Assembly: GCA_025617745.1 (NCBI GenBank)
Contig: CM046853.1
Coordinates: 17,591,036 to 17,655,035, forward strand
Direction: 5' to 3'
DNA from: Heliocidaris erythrogramma
Taxonomy: Eukaryota > Echinodermata > Echinoidea > Camarodonta > Echinometridae
DNA length: 64,000 nt
In this document: one piece after another, positions 1 through 10,539 of the stretch
How the letters are laid out: each line of letters opens with the position of its first letter
How positions within the stretch are numbered: position 1 is the stretch's first letter
The notes under the pieces: generated by a model
Told to the model about the DNA's origin: nothing
What the model saw: only the letters and a program-made list of their open reading frames with translations
Database searches by the model: none
Translations under genes and position numbers: made by a program

Positions 1-580
1 GTCTCCAAAAGTTGCAGTTTCCTTGCTTGACATTATCCCATGGGGGCAGCCATTTTCTTTACAAAGTAATGTCAGAACAGTTCTATTTGTGAGATACCCA
101 CTGACCTATACACTAGCTACCGTGACACTCATGATCAGCTGTGGAATGCATGACACTGGATTTTCTCATAATAAACCATTTTTGTAGTCATGTACATTCA
201 AATGAAGATACTTTTATCCTGTCATACATATAACCTATTTGTGTCAAGATATTTGGTTCAGCTGTTTCTTTTGTTAAGCAGGATTTGGCATGCACTTGTA
301 AGTTGCTTGGTCTGACGAATTCTTCAAAGAAGTGACAAAGATCCACAACTGCTCTTAGATATCACCTGTGCGAGACAATGGGGGTACCAAAATGGCTACT
401 ATTTTGCATGGGTGGCTTTAGTTGTACAATAGCTATGTATTATGCAACATCTTATCCATTGTGTACAGGTAAATGGACATGTACCGCAATGACATCACAG
501 TTTCTTCAAAATGGCAGCCCCCATGGGATAATATCTAGCAAGAAATCTGCAAACTTTAGAGAGACTGTTCTCCTTACTGA
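1..580. repeat. Element with inverted ends, probably cut by the window edge
   Basis: Bases about 8-70 and about 490-557 are inverted copies of each other; both carry the core TATCCCATGGGGGC next to a GCCATTTT block. The ~400 bp between them have no recognisable gene. The open frame at 378-584 lies inside this repeat and looks accidental. This fits a small non-autonomous DNA transposon or foldback sequence. The outer ends and target duplication cannot be seen because the left end meets the window edge. Confidence 0.5.
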
Positions 581-1216
581 GTAATCAAATCAGAGTATTT
601 TCAAGATATTTTGAACAGGCTGACAATTTCCCACATAATTATCAGCTAATGTATGTTGAGTTTCATTCTCCTTTAAGGCATACACCAATTCTTATGTGCT
701 ATATAATCAACCTTTCCAAAGTGCTTTGAGACAGTTTCTTTCACAATTCAATCTCATGACCAGAACTCAACTTTATCTTTAAGTGGAAATAGCAATGAGA
801 TGAACATATATACTTGTGTATGCACATCAAAATCTTGAATTAAATTCAGTGTTGAATGTCAAGGCCGATTAAAACAATTCATTCTTTCATTAGAGCATAT
901 GACATACAGGTAAACTACTGGACAGTTTCTAGGTTGTTTTCAGTAATGGATGACTCATCAATATTTGAGGAGCCCAATAGAGAGAAAAATTATTGGCTAG
1001 ATAACTTCATACCCTGTGTATTAACATAAAATCTCACTTTTTATTTATTTCATTGATCAATAAACTTTCTACATGGTAGGATTTACTGCAAATTAGTATC
1101 AAACGAAAGGTACAAAATCTAATTTGCAGTAAGAAATGAAAAATTGTTGCATGAAATAACACCCAAACAGGCATTTAACATTAAAAATTTCAAAATATCT
1201 AAATGAACAAACATAC

Positions 1217-4200
1217 CTGTTTCACTGATTGTCTTAATTTAGCCAGGTTGAAATTTTTAGCCTCTTCTAGGAGTGTTTCTTCATCAAGCTCCAGTATGGA
1301 AAGCCGTCCCCGACAGAGTTCTAATAAAACAATATCAGGCTGCACAGCTTGAATTGTCTGAAATGAAATGAATAATAATACAAACAGAAAATTAGCAAGA
1401 TCATTCTAATTACAAAAAGGAATAAAATTGAATCTTTGGACAATTCTGTTAAATCAAAATACCGGCTTACAGGTTTCTTCTGTCAAGTTCAAATTAAAAA
1501 TGGAATAGTTTGTTACATAAAAAGTTTAGACATCAGCCTGGAGAAATGGATCTTACTATCAATGCATAGAAAGAGATTATAAAAAGAGGGAATTTCTCCT
1601 TGATTCAATTTATCTCAATTTTTGTTGGACCTCCGTTCAGCTCCATACAATGTATGTACCTCTTTATTCACTCATCCAGTCTACCTTTCCCTAGATCTGC
1701 CAATCCAATTTAAAGCTTCTAAGCAGAATTCTTCATAGTACAGTTGTGTAGTCCAAATGACGCTCCTCTATGTACAATGTACATTTCATTTCCATTAAAA
1801 AAGAAAATCATAATGTACATCCATATGGTATGAAGAGAGTTATTGATTGTTAACAATAGCTTTTCTTTCCACTTTATTTTTTATGCTTAAGCTGTTACTG
1901 TCAGATGAGATGATTTCTGTCAAAATTGTAATCTTTCATAGTTTTGACAGACCTCAACGGCAAGAATTATCTAGAAATTCTAAACTTAACAGGTTATTTG
2001 ATTTCACAGAACACTCTCTGACAATGCAAGAAGGAACCATAAGAAGGAAACTTAATCAGAAACCTGTTCCATGAAAGTCATTTAATATGTAAACATCCAT
2101 GTACTTGTGGCACATAAAATTTAAAGAGAATGCACAAACCTTGGCCACATCATTCTGACTATTTTCACTGAAATGAGCAGTCCCAACTATGTATATTTGA
2201 GCTCCTTGTTCAGTAGTCATCTTTGTGACAGTCTCTGGAAGTTCTTCAGGTTTATGTTCCTGTCTATACAAGGCCCTCATCCTGAGTAACTCAACCTCAT
2301 CCATTGTTTCTTCAACATCCGACTCCTGATTGCTGCTCAGGTCATACTCTCCATCTGATAACCCATCCTTATCCTTGTACCTTCCCCCATCCTCATCGTC
2401 ATCTTCCCTGTCAGTGTTGATGTGATAGCTTCCCAGTTCACTCTCACTGTCGTCACAGTGATCCTGGTTCCCCATCTGATCCAGGAGGTCATTCTGAATG
2501 TCTCTCTGGTCTCCACCAGCACCTGGAGCCCCTTCCGCTCGCACCCCATCCACGCTATTGATCTTACGATACGTCCCCTGCTCCAGTAAGGTGTCATCAT
2601 CCTCCTCTATATCTGCTGTGTTTGGAGAGTAGCTTCCTGTATCACTGATGCTATCTCCCTGACTTTCTTTGTCACTGTTCATTTGATAGCTCCCTTCATG
2701 TGCCCCGCCCTCCCCATCGCTGGCATCTAGGTTGTCAACGTTGTAATCTTCCTCTGGTTTGATCTTACTTTGGACAGGTGCACTAGAACCATTTTGAACT
2801 GTCACTTCATGGCTTTCATTGATCTCCTCTACTCCATTAATGTTTCCTACAAAAACAAAAACAACAAAATATTTTAATAATTATTCTACATCGATTGCAG
2901 GCGTTAGTCCAAACTAACTTAGATTGTATACATGTACAACAGCCTACAGTATGCATTATAGTGAAATAGGAAACCGCCTTTCACTCTGCACAGTAGCACT
3001 TCATAATTCATTCCGTCACATGCATTTAGTGTTTTCATTTCTCTTCCATAGTTTTCGAGCACAATATATCCACAGGCTATGCTATGGTAAAATATTGCTA
3101 AAAGCCTAAAACAAACTTTCAATTTAAAAAATATCAAGTAGATGTGTACAAATGGTATGTCTGAGCACCTAAAATTTAGTGTTTTCATTTCTCTTCCATA
3201 GTTTTCGAGCACAATATATCCACAGCCTATGCTATGGTAAAATATTGCTAAAAGCCTAAAACAAACTTTCAATTTAAAAAATATCAAGTAGATGTGTACA
3301 AATGGTATGTCTGAGCACCTAAGATTTGACTTGAATCAATATAATTGGTACTCTAATTACCTTATAATTAAATTCATTTCCATCTTGCTGCCTTTTCACT
3401 TATCTCTCATCATTTACACTCATATATTATGATATTATTATATGAAATAATATCTTTCTATAACCTTTTTTTACTCTTTGGCTGTACTTCTTTAACAGCA
3501 TTGAATTCCGGGTGTAATCACTTCAAACTTCGATAATTTCGTAATTCAGAAATTGGCAATGTACCAAACACTGAGTTGTATTCTCTATTCTGTTACTTCA
3601 TTTAATTTTTCAAAAACACCATAAACTGGTATATTTATATTATATTGGATGGCTCTGAATGGGATATCAGAGAATATTCCACGAGTTAGGGCCAATATTG
3701 CACGAATCGAAGATGAGTGCAATATTGGCCCTAACGAGTGTAATATTTTCTGGTATTCCATGAAATAAAGCCATCCAATATAATCATCATTATCTATACC
3801 CTACAGGAAAATGATTTAGAACTTAATAAAAATCATTTCACCAAGCACATTCAGTCAATAAACAGACCAGACAAAATATGGCATAATATTGCACAGCAAG
3901 TTTAGTACGGTAGCCTGTGGGGAATTCAGTGTTCCGTGCAATATCCTCTCATATTGCATACGCAAATCAAGCAGACTGAAATACATGTATGCGTCTTTAA
4001 TGTGCGGCTAAAATGCCTTATACAGATAATAATTTGATATATTTTGATGATCGATAATAACTTTGACTTGTACTAATTTTTCGGTTGGCATATTTGATTT
4101 AGATTCTTTGACATAAAATCATTGTCACTTTTAATTGCTTCAGTTTTAATCTTTTTTGTTCATACCAATGTCTTGTTCACTTTTTCTTCACTGCTTCTTC

Positions 4201-7200
4201 TCCCTTTCAATGTCAACTGCTTACTTTATTTTCTGAATTCATTTAATGTATCAATGTATATATAGTTATGTACATCCGTCATATGTTTAAAGGGAAGTCC
4301 ACCCTGGTATTAATTTGATTAAATAAAATAAGAAAAATGAGAGAAATAGATTAGATCTAGTGAAAGTTTGAGAAAAATCCGGTAAGAAATAGGGTTATTG
4401 AAGTTTTAATCAATCAAACACAAATTGGCAACTCCATGACCTATCTTGCGAGCTCAGTACTTAACATTCATACATAAAATGTTTTACTTAGTTTTTGATG
4501 AAGGAATAAATTTGTTTTAAGCCTGAGTCGAATCGATTGGTTAGCCGGTGTTCGATCGAAGACAACAAATCCCGAATTTGTTTTGGCAAATCCGGTTCAT
4601 CGATTTGTAGTCCGCCAGATTTTTGACTACCGTAGCCACCATGAAAAGAGCAAATAAAAAAAAGAAACTCCGTAACGTAGAGCATATATACTAGCAGAGA
4701 ACGCGAAGGCGACTTCAAACTGTTGGCTAACTTTCGCTAATTCGCTCGCGGAGGACGTCGCGCTTTACCTGTGCTTTCTCTATTGAAAAATCGTTTTGTC
4801 GTTACGAACTTAAGTTTACGATAATTTTCTTGCAATCTCTCTGCATTGTCAATTTGACAATTGTATAATTGAACATGATAAATACGGGCATGAGTACGAG
4901 TGTTCCTACTTAATTCGCAATAACTAATATCACACTCTCATCAAATTGGCAATTACTTCTGAATGATCTCTGAAGCTGAATGAGGTCGAGTCTATATTGA
5001 GCGACGAAAAGTTTATTTCGTATCGTTTTTTTTTTTTGGCATCGAACAAACGTGTTCCATTCAGCTCTCCAAAGACAAAGTAAGATTATTAATTCTTTGA
5101 ATTTGAATCATTGTCGGGTGTGTCGACATTGAGCATCGCTTCGTGCGACACTAGTGATATTTTGGCTAGCCATACGGACTAGAAACTTAAGATTTTGGCT
5201 CGTCCGCTGTGATTTTTACTAGCCATTGGCTAGCGGGCTATCGTTAATTTCGAGCAGCGAGAGCCCATACATATGCCCGCGATGCCAGCGGACTGGTCAC
5301 CGGTGCATGGTGCATGCACTGCGTGCAACTGTGTACAACTCTGTTTTCACCGCCCATCACTTATCGATGCACCGGTATTCGATCGAATCAAAGCCGTCGA
5401 ATCCCGGATTATGAAATATTCGATATGACTCAGGCTTAATTTGTTTCAAACAGGTTTTTTGTGTAAACAGAAATGAACAATGTCCAATGATAAATAAATA
5501 TCATGTATATCAGGCCCAAAAAAAAAAAATTGTTGTATTGGCGTAACCCGCCCGACCCTAAAAATGTCGCCGACCCTAGGTTTTTTGGTTTTTTTTGGCT
5601 ATCGACATCGCGTATCGTGCTGCCTTTGCGATCGCGATCGCGATCGAAAAACCCGGAAGTGTTGTGGACAGAACTAGCTGCGTGTATTATGTATTATACT
5701 GTCGTAAAAAAAAGTGACCCGTTACGCCAATACAACAATTTTTTTTTTTTGGCCTAAGGTGCACTCGCCTATGCGGGACTGTGTCCAACTAGCTGTATGA
5801 GCTCCATGGCTTATCAATCTGGTACAGGCAATTTACAAATGGTAAAAATCGAATAAATAAGGGAAAAAAAACACAAAAATGGGCAGGTGTGACCAGGTTT
5901 TTCTTAAAATCTTACCTTGCACGTGTAGTCCCATATATACAAGTTACACGTGCAAGGTAAGAAAAACCTGATCACACCTGATCTAGATTTTTTGTTGAAA
6001 TCCCCCTGCACACACAGTATAATGCATCCCATGTACAGCTCTGTATGCCAGTACCAGATTGATAAGCCACAAAAGCTCATACAGCTAGTGTCCAACATTT
6101 ACTTTGCAGCAGTCAAAAACAGACAAGAAGATTGCTCTAACTTAAGTAAGATTTAATTTTCTTAAATTTGCTAGATTACCTAATTACCTGCAAGCGATTA
6201 ATTTATAGTAAAAATAATAATGCTATAGCCCGTTTTTACAACACAGGGACTCTTCAACTCATACTGTGCCACAATTAGGGTTTCAGAATTGAAAGTGAAA
6301 TTTTAAATAATTATTTTCCTCTCATGTATGAATGATCTAGACTTGAAAAAGGCCCGCTGATACACACAAAAGCTATTGAAGCCTATAATTCACCCGTGAA
6401 AACTATTATGGAGTACAATCTAATCTTCAGATAAGCTTGTATGTATACATGTAAAGGCCAAGTAAAAAAATATACAAGTTTAACGTCCCCGCCCGCTTCT
6501 TTTTTGGAGGCCGCCTGTTTTTTTTTTTGTGTGTAAAACCCCTCAAAAGTGTAAATTTCATGATTTTTTTTGGGAAAAGTTGGTCTCTATCCATTGCATC
6601 TAGCCTATGTAAAAGCTGGCACCATTTTTCTAAGTCCAAGTGGTGATTTAAAAAAAAAATGGCGGCCATTTTGGAAAAATTTTGTTAAATGGGTCGGTCG
6701 GCCATTTTGAAAAAAAAAAAAAAAGGGCCTCCTCCTTCCTTTTTTCCAAAAAGGCAGGACGCTAAACATGTATATTTTTTTACTTGGCGTAAGTGCCTAA
6801 GGTAGCCACTGCCACAAAAAAAAATAAAAAGAGCACTCACAGTCACAAATCATGCCTTAAAATAATAAGCAAATAATTACCATTGGTGAAGGTGATGGGA
6901 CAAACTATCACTACCGAGGCGATTTGGATGTAGCTATCTTTCCGAAGCGAAGCTGAGGAAAGATAGCATATACATTCAGACTGCCGAGGAAGTAATAGTA
7001 CGTCTCATCGCCTGAAATCAAAAGGTGATTATTTGCTTAATATTCCGCATCTGAAACATTTAACTGGTACGAGAAAGACAATTATTCTCTACTTCTCGAA
7101 AAAGACATGATTTAGGTTAACCCCCATAAACCGTACCCCTACCTGGGTGCGCACAATTGTTTTATAATTTTAAGCGTGCGATTATGCAATGTGCACTTAT

Positions 7201-10200
7201 TTTAGTACGCCTATGCAGCTATTCGTAAAGGTCACACACTTTTCATTTTGACTATTCGTAGAGGTCACACACTTTTCAATTGACTATTCGTAGAGGTCAC
7301 ACACTTTTCAATTGACTATTCGTAGAGGTCACACACTTTCATTTCGCGCGTACCCAGATATTGATAACACATTGTGACTGTGTAATGGACTGAAGAGACC
7401 AGCGAAACACATAAGTACTATTCCGTCGAGGTCACGAACTTTTCTTCTCGGGTCGATTGATATGGGGAAAACTGTTTTATCACGTGATTACCTTTTGACC
7501 AATCTAACAGCAAGATTCTTATTATGTGGAATATAATGCTTAATATTCCAATTATCACATAGATTGCTAAAAACTTACCTGAAAATCTCATAAATAGTGA
7601 AAAATGAGGGCTAAATAGTCCATATCATGTGCTGAAAATATGTTGACATATTCTTCGTTGCTATGTTAGGCATGTACTATCGATAGAAAAAAACCCAAAA
7701 TCGAAGGGCTGACTGCATGACAAGCCCATTTCTATGCCTATCACAGACATAGGCGATTCACTGCGGCACGGTTATTTTACCATCGGCAGGGTTATGTAAA
7801 GGGCTCCGTATGTTTGTTTTTTTGTTTGTTTGTTTGTTTGTGTACAAGATAACTAGAGAACGGGTGAACGGATTTGCACTAAATTTTCAGGGAATATTCG
7901 GATAGTGACAGGAAAGAATCGATTAGATTTTGGTGATGATCGGTTGACCCCTGCAAATTATGTGTGACCTTGAATTTTGACCCCAACTTCAGTTCGGATA
8001 GTGACAGGAGAGAATCGATTAAGAAAAGAATCGATTAGATTTTGGTGATGATCGGTTATAGGAACTTCAGTTCGGATAGTTTTTTTTGTTTTTAAGAATA
8101 TTTTATTACTTCCTTTTTCAAAATAACATTTTTCACAATAATCAAGGTAAATACACAAACAAATATATTCACATGCAGTATCATTGTGCCAAATTACATA
8201 ATAATAACAATAAGTAACCATAATATTTTACATGCATGTATTAAATAGTAGATTATGCCAAATCTGGAAGTCTTTATTGCGATAAAAAAAGGAGAAAAAT
8301 ATAAAATATAGTGACAGGAAAGAATCGATTAGGGAAAGAATGCAACTACTCTGTAGCGCCGCTAGGGCGTGGATCTGCCGCCTTTGACGGCCTTTCTAGT
8401 TCAATGAAGCATCGATAGATAACGAACTCAACTGCCATAAAATACAAAGATTCTGACACATTTCACTAAATCAACCACTCAAACTATACAAGAACAAGGT
8501 AAGTAGCGATAAAAATGCCTAAAATTGCATACATACTGCCACTCATAGCTACATTCCTATACTTCGTGTGTATAATGTAGGCAGTCATACACCTCAACTT
8601 TTTAAAACACCACTGCACAAAAGTCACAAACATTCACTCAAAATCGGCATTTAATTTACAAAAACCGACCACTAAATATCCAAGAAATACAATAAATTCA
8701 ACTCACCAATGTTGGAAAAGATATTTTCAAAAATCAAATCCGTAATTTACTGTTGATTCTCGCGAAACGAGCTATCGGAGTCATTGTGTACATTTCCTGG
8801 TCGCCGCGGGCGCCGACATCTCCCCAAAAGAGTTTTGTCCTCAAAAATTCGGTCCCTATGGCGTACACGGAAAAGTTCCGATTTTCTGTGTGCGCGATCG
8901 TAAAGATCGATGTGCGCTTGCGATCCCGAGTTTCTTCGTGGACAAAAATTGTATTGGCCGATTTTAGTCTAAGACATCGGCAGTTTGTAAACAACACGCG
9001 ATCGCGAAACAAATCGGCGGGGATTTCTCCGGTTTTGGACAAGATTTTGACTTTGGATTTTGCTGAAAATATCAAAAGTTCTTCCTAACGGCCATTTGAG
9101 GTAGGAGTGAGATTTTTAAGGGCTGAATTTGAAAGCAAGTATTTAAAATATTTATCTTATTTTTTCCCCCATACCTTTAGTACATGCGACAGAAAATACC
9201 ACTCCCGGGTACATTTCTGTAAAATAGTTGGTATTTTCTGTCGCATGTACTAAAGGTATGGGGGAAAAAATAAGATAAATATTTTAAATACTTGCTTTCA
9301 AATTCAGCCCTTAAAAATCTCACTCCTACCTCAAATGGCCGTGAGGAAGAACTTTTTATATTTTCAGCAAAATCCAAAGTCAAAATCTTGTCCAAAACCG
9401 GAGAAATCCCCGCCGATTTGTTTCGCGATCGCGTGTTGTTTACAAACTGCCGATGTCTTAGACTAAAATCGGCCAATACAATTTTTGTCCACGAAGAAAC
9501 TCGGGATCGCAAGCGCACATCGATCTTTACGATCGCGCACACAGAAAATCGGAACTTTTCCGTGTACGCCATAGGGACCGAATTTTTGAGGACAAAACTC
9601 TTTTGGGGAGATGTCGGCGCCCGCGGCGACCAGGAAATGTACACAATGACTCCGATAGCTCGTTTCGCGAGAATCAACAGTAAATTACGGATTTGATTTT
9701 TGAAAATATCTTTTCCAACATTGGTGAGTTGAATTTATTGTATTTCTTGGATATTTTGGGGTCGGTTTTTGAAAATTAAATGCCGATTTTGAGTGAATAT
9801 TGGTGACTTTTGTGCAGTGGTGTTTTAAAAAGATGAGGTGTATGACTGCCTACATTATACACACGAAGTATAGGAATGTACCTATGAGTGGAAAATACCA
9901 ACTATTTTACAGAAATGTACCCGGGAGTGTGAAGCGCTTCTGTGCAGAGTGAATGGTGGTTTCCTCAACCATGATATTGCCGTTATAGTCAAGATAGACC
10001 ATCGATTCAGGCAACAGGCAACAGCAACAAACACTCATTGTTACTCAGCATGATGAACTATGTATGTACGTCAACTGGTCAAAGACAATGGTCAAATCAA
10101 AACACAGCATCACTTCACGTGACATAAAAAACAATATGTGGGGCTGGGTTCTTACAACGTAAATAATCATATGCAAATGTTTCTCTAGAATTCAAGTTCA

Positions 10201-10249
10201 TACCAGATGTTTCTAAAAGAATAGGCTTTCCACTGGCTTCTTCATCCAT
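1217..10249 (-). CDS. TRABD: TraB domain-containing protein (TRABD-like), 5' part, three coding exons
   Basis: Exons read on the minus strand: 10204-10249 (ATG at 10249; same exon reaches an acceptor at 10263), 2140-2846 and 1217-1357, with GT-AG borders and phases 1 and 0 that join in frame. The rest of the gene lies left of the window. Residues 1-220 are a long acidic, disordered region with loosely repeated Gly-Ser-Tyr...Asn-Ser/Thr-Asp motifs. The TraB fold begins near residue 225, with IYIVGTAHFSENS (GTAH at 237-240) and, across the intron, VQPDIVLLELCRGR. These match animal TRABD closely. TraB/PrgY proteins carry a conserved Gly-x-x-His motif and relate distantly to the Tiki proteases; TRABD's own biochemical role is poorly known. 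The acidic N-terminal part seems longer than in vertebrate TRABD. The first intron (~7.4 kb) is full of transposons. Family call firm; N-terminal exon moderately firm. Confidence 0.85.
3025..3323. repeat. Tandem duplication, two 150-bp units
   Basis: Bases 3025-3174 are repeated at 3175-3323 with a constant 150-bp offset and about two differences (for example ggctatg/gcctatg). It lies in intron 1 of the TRABD gene. The near-identity implies a recent duplication. The minus-strand frame spanning it (2919-3287) is a by-product of the repeat. Confidence 0.85.
3637..3784. repeat. Palindromic MITE-like foldback element
   Basis: The outer arms ATATTGGATGGCT and AGCCATCCAATAT, and the inner arms GTTAGGGCCAATATTGCAC and GTGCAATATTGGCCCTAAC, fold onto one another across a short centre near 3713. 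No coding sequence is seen. The AT-rich DNA on both sides (3324-3636 and 3785-4288) holds nothing I recognise. Confidence 0.65.
4289..4470 (+). repeat. One-ended copy of the GGGAARTCCA repeat family
   Basis: It begins AAAGGGAAGTCCACCCT and shares word order with the element at 34866-35437: an end, then 'gaaagtttga', a 'atccggtaag' block and 'caaattggca'. Only one end is visible, so this is a truncated or solo-end copy. Confidence 0.5.
4518..5438. mobile_element. Non-autonomous DNA transposon with 8-bp TSD (hAT-like)
   Basis: Terminal inverted repeats TAAGCCTGAGTC occur at both ends (4518-4529 and 5427-5438). The flanks are a perfect 8-bp duplication ATTTGTTT at 4510-4517 and 5439-5446. Eight-base duplications are typical of hAT elements, also of P and Merlin elements. 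The interior (~900 bp) has no transposase; the short frames within (4488-4718 minus, 5226-5414 plus) have no family likeness. Small CpG-containing palindromes near the ends may be subterminal transposase sites (inference). Confidence 0.75.
5512..5755. mobile_element. MITE with AGGCC-poly(A) terminal inverted repeats
   Basis: The ends are inverted copies: AGGCC, a run of about 11 A, then TTGTTGTATTGGCGTAAC, about 38 bp long. The interior is about 165 bp with a CGATCG-rich patch. No transposase. The internal open frame at 5503-5757 spans the whole MITE and is not a gene. Confidence 0.75.
5782..6096. mobile_element. Foldback MITE with nested inverted repeats
   Basis: The outer arms share CTAGCTGTATGAGCT and GGCTTATCAATCTGGTAC in inverted order. 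An inner hairpin is formed by CTTACCTTGCACGTG (~5912) and CACGTGCAAGGTAAG (~5946). No coding content. From 6100 to 6455 is AT-rich intronic DNA with nothing recognised. Confidence 0.7.
6456..6788. mobile_element. MITE with GGCCAAGTAAAAAAATATA ends
   Basis: The left end GGCCAAGTAAAAAAATATA and the right end TATATTTTTTTACTTGGC are inverted copies, continuing with AACGTCC / GGACGCT. The interior is poly-A/T-rich with two ATTTTGRAAAAA stretches. The minus-strand frame at 6427-6669 is low-complexity read-through, not a gene. Confidence 0.7.
6864..7041. repeat. Foldback element
   Basis: The outer arms TAAGCAAATAATTACC and GGTGATTATTTGCTTA, and inner arms around GCTATCTTTCC / GGAAAGATAGC, pair across the sequence GAAGCGAAGCTGA. 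A further 'cacgtgattaccttttgacc ... gcttaatattcc' half-copy lies at ~7480-7552, probably the same family. Confidence 0.6.
7219..7343 (+). repeat. Minisatellite, four ~33-bp units
   Basis: Units begin at 7219, 7252, 7284 and 7316, each reading CTATTCGTAGAGGTCACACA with an ACTTTTCA tail; a degenerate fifth copy (tattccgtcgaggtcac) is near 7419. Spacing equals unit length, with no spacers, so it is not a CRISPR-type array. Confidence 0.85.
7795..8340. repeat. Interspersed repeat with a nested poly(T)-headed insertion
   Basis: The phrase GATAGTGACAGGAAAGAATC recurs near 7902, 7994 and 8309, and GGTGATGATCGGTT recurs near 7930 and 8046. Between about 8079 and 8308 a stretch starting with a T-run interrupts the repeat, flanked by ATAGT on both sides. 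That looks like a short retroposed piece in reverse orientation with a 5-bp duplication. No gene. Bases 8340-8538 hold a GC-richer patch (gtagcgccgctagggcgtgg) I cannot assign. Confidence 0.45.
8539..9891. repeat. Large foldback: two 663-bp inverted arms, 27-bp loop
   Basis: Bases 8539-9201 and 9229-9891 are reverse complements with few differences. The loop at 9202-9228 is CTCCCGGGTACATTTCTGTA plus seven bases. The same loop sequence recurs in inverted order directly outside the right arm (9892-9931, ending CCCGGGAG). The arms contain CpG-rich antiparallel open frames of about 110-166 codons, which mirror each other and show no protein family. It lies in TRABD intron 1. It could be a foldback transposon or an inverted duplication. 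The near-identity of the arms indicates a recent or homogenised structure. Confidence 0.9.
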
Positions 10250-10539
10250 TTCAAATGCTGATTCTGGAACTAGGAACGGTATGTCAACTAATTATTTTCT
10301 ATTTTCACTCTCACAGCTGTCGCCTCGGATCTGTTAGTGTTACATTCCAAAACTCGCTGTTGACTTTGTGCTATGATATTTCGGATACCCAAATTCAGCA
10401 CATGGATTCCGCAGCAACCTAGCAAGCAATAAGCTTAGCCAGGAGATTATATTCACCCGTACCCATGTGCAGAGATTTCTTGTCACGGCCGGAGGGCGGC
10501 GGGGGGGGGGGGGGGGGGGGGGGAGGGAGAATAACCTTC

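Noticed and set aside
7219-7343. Possible CRISPR-like array
   Set aside because: Units are head-to-tail without spacers, and the window is clearly eukaryotic.
8734-9696. Mirror open frames of 111-166 codons in the foldback arms
   Set aside because: They occur on both strands of both arms as reflections of the palindrome and show no protein family, splice context or start signals.
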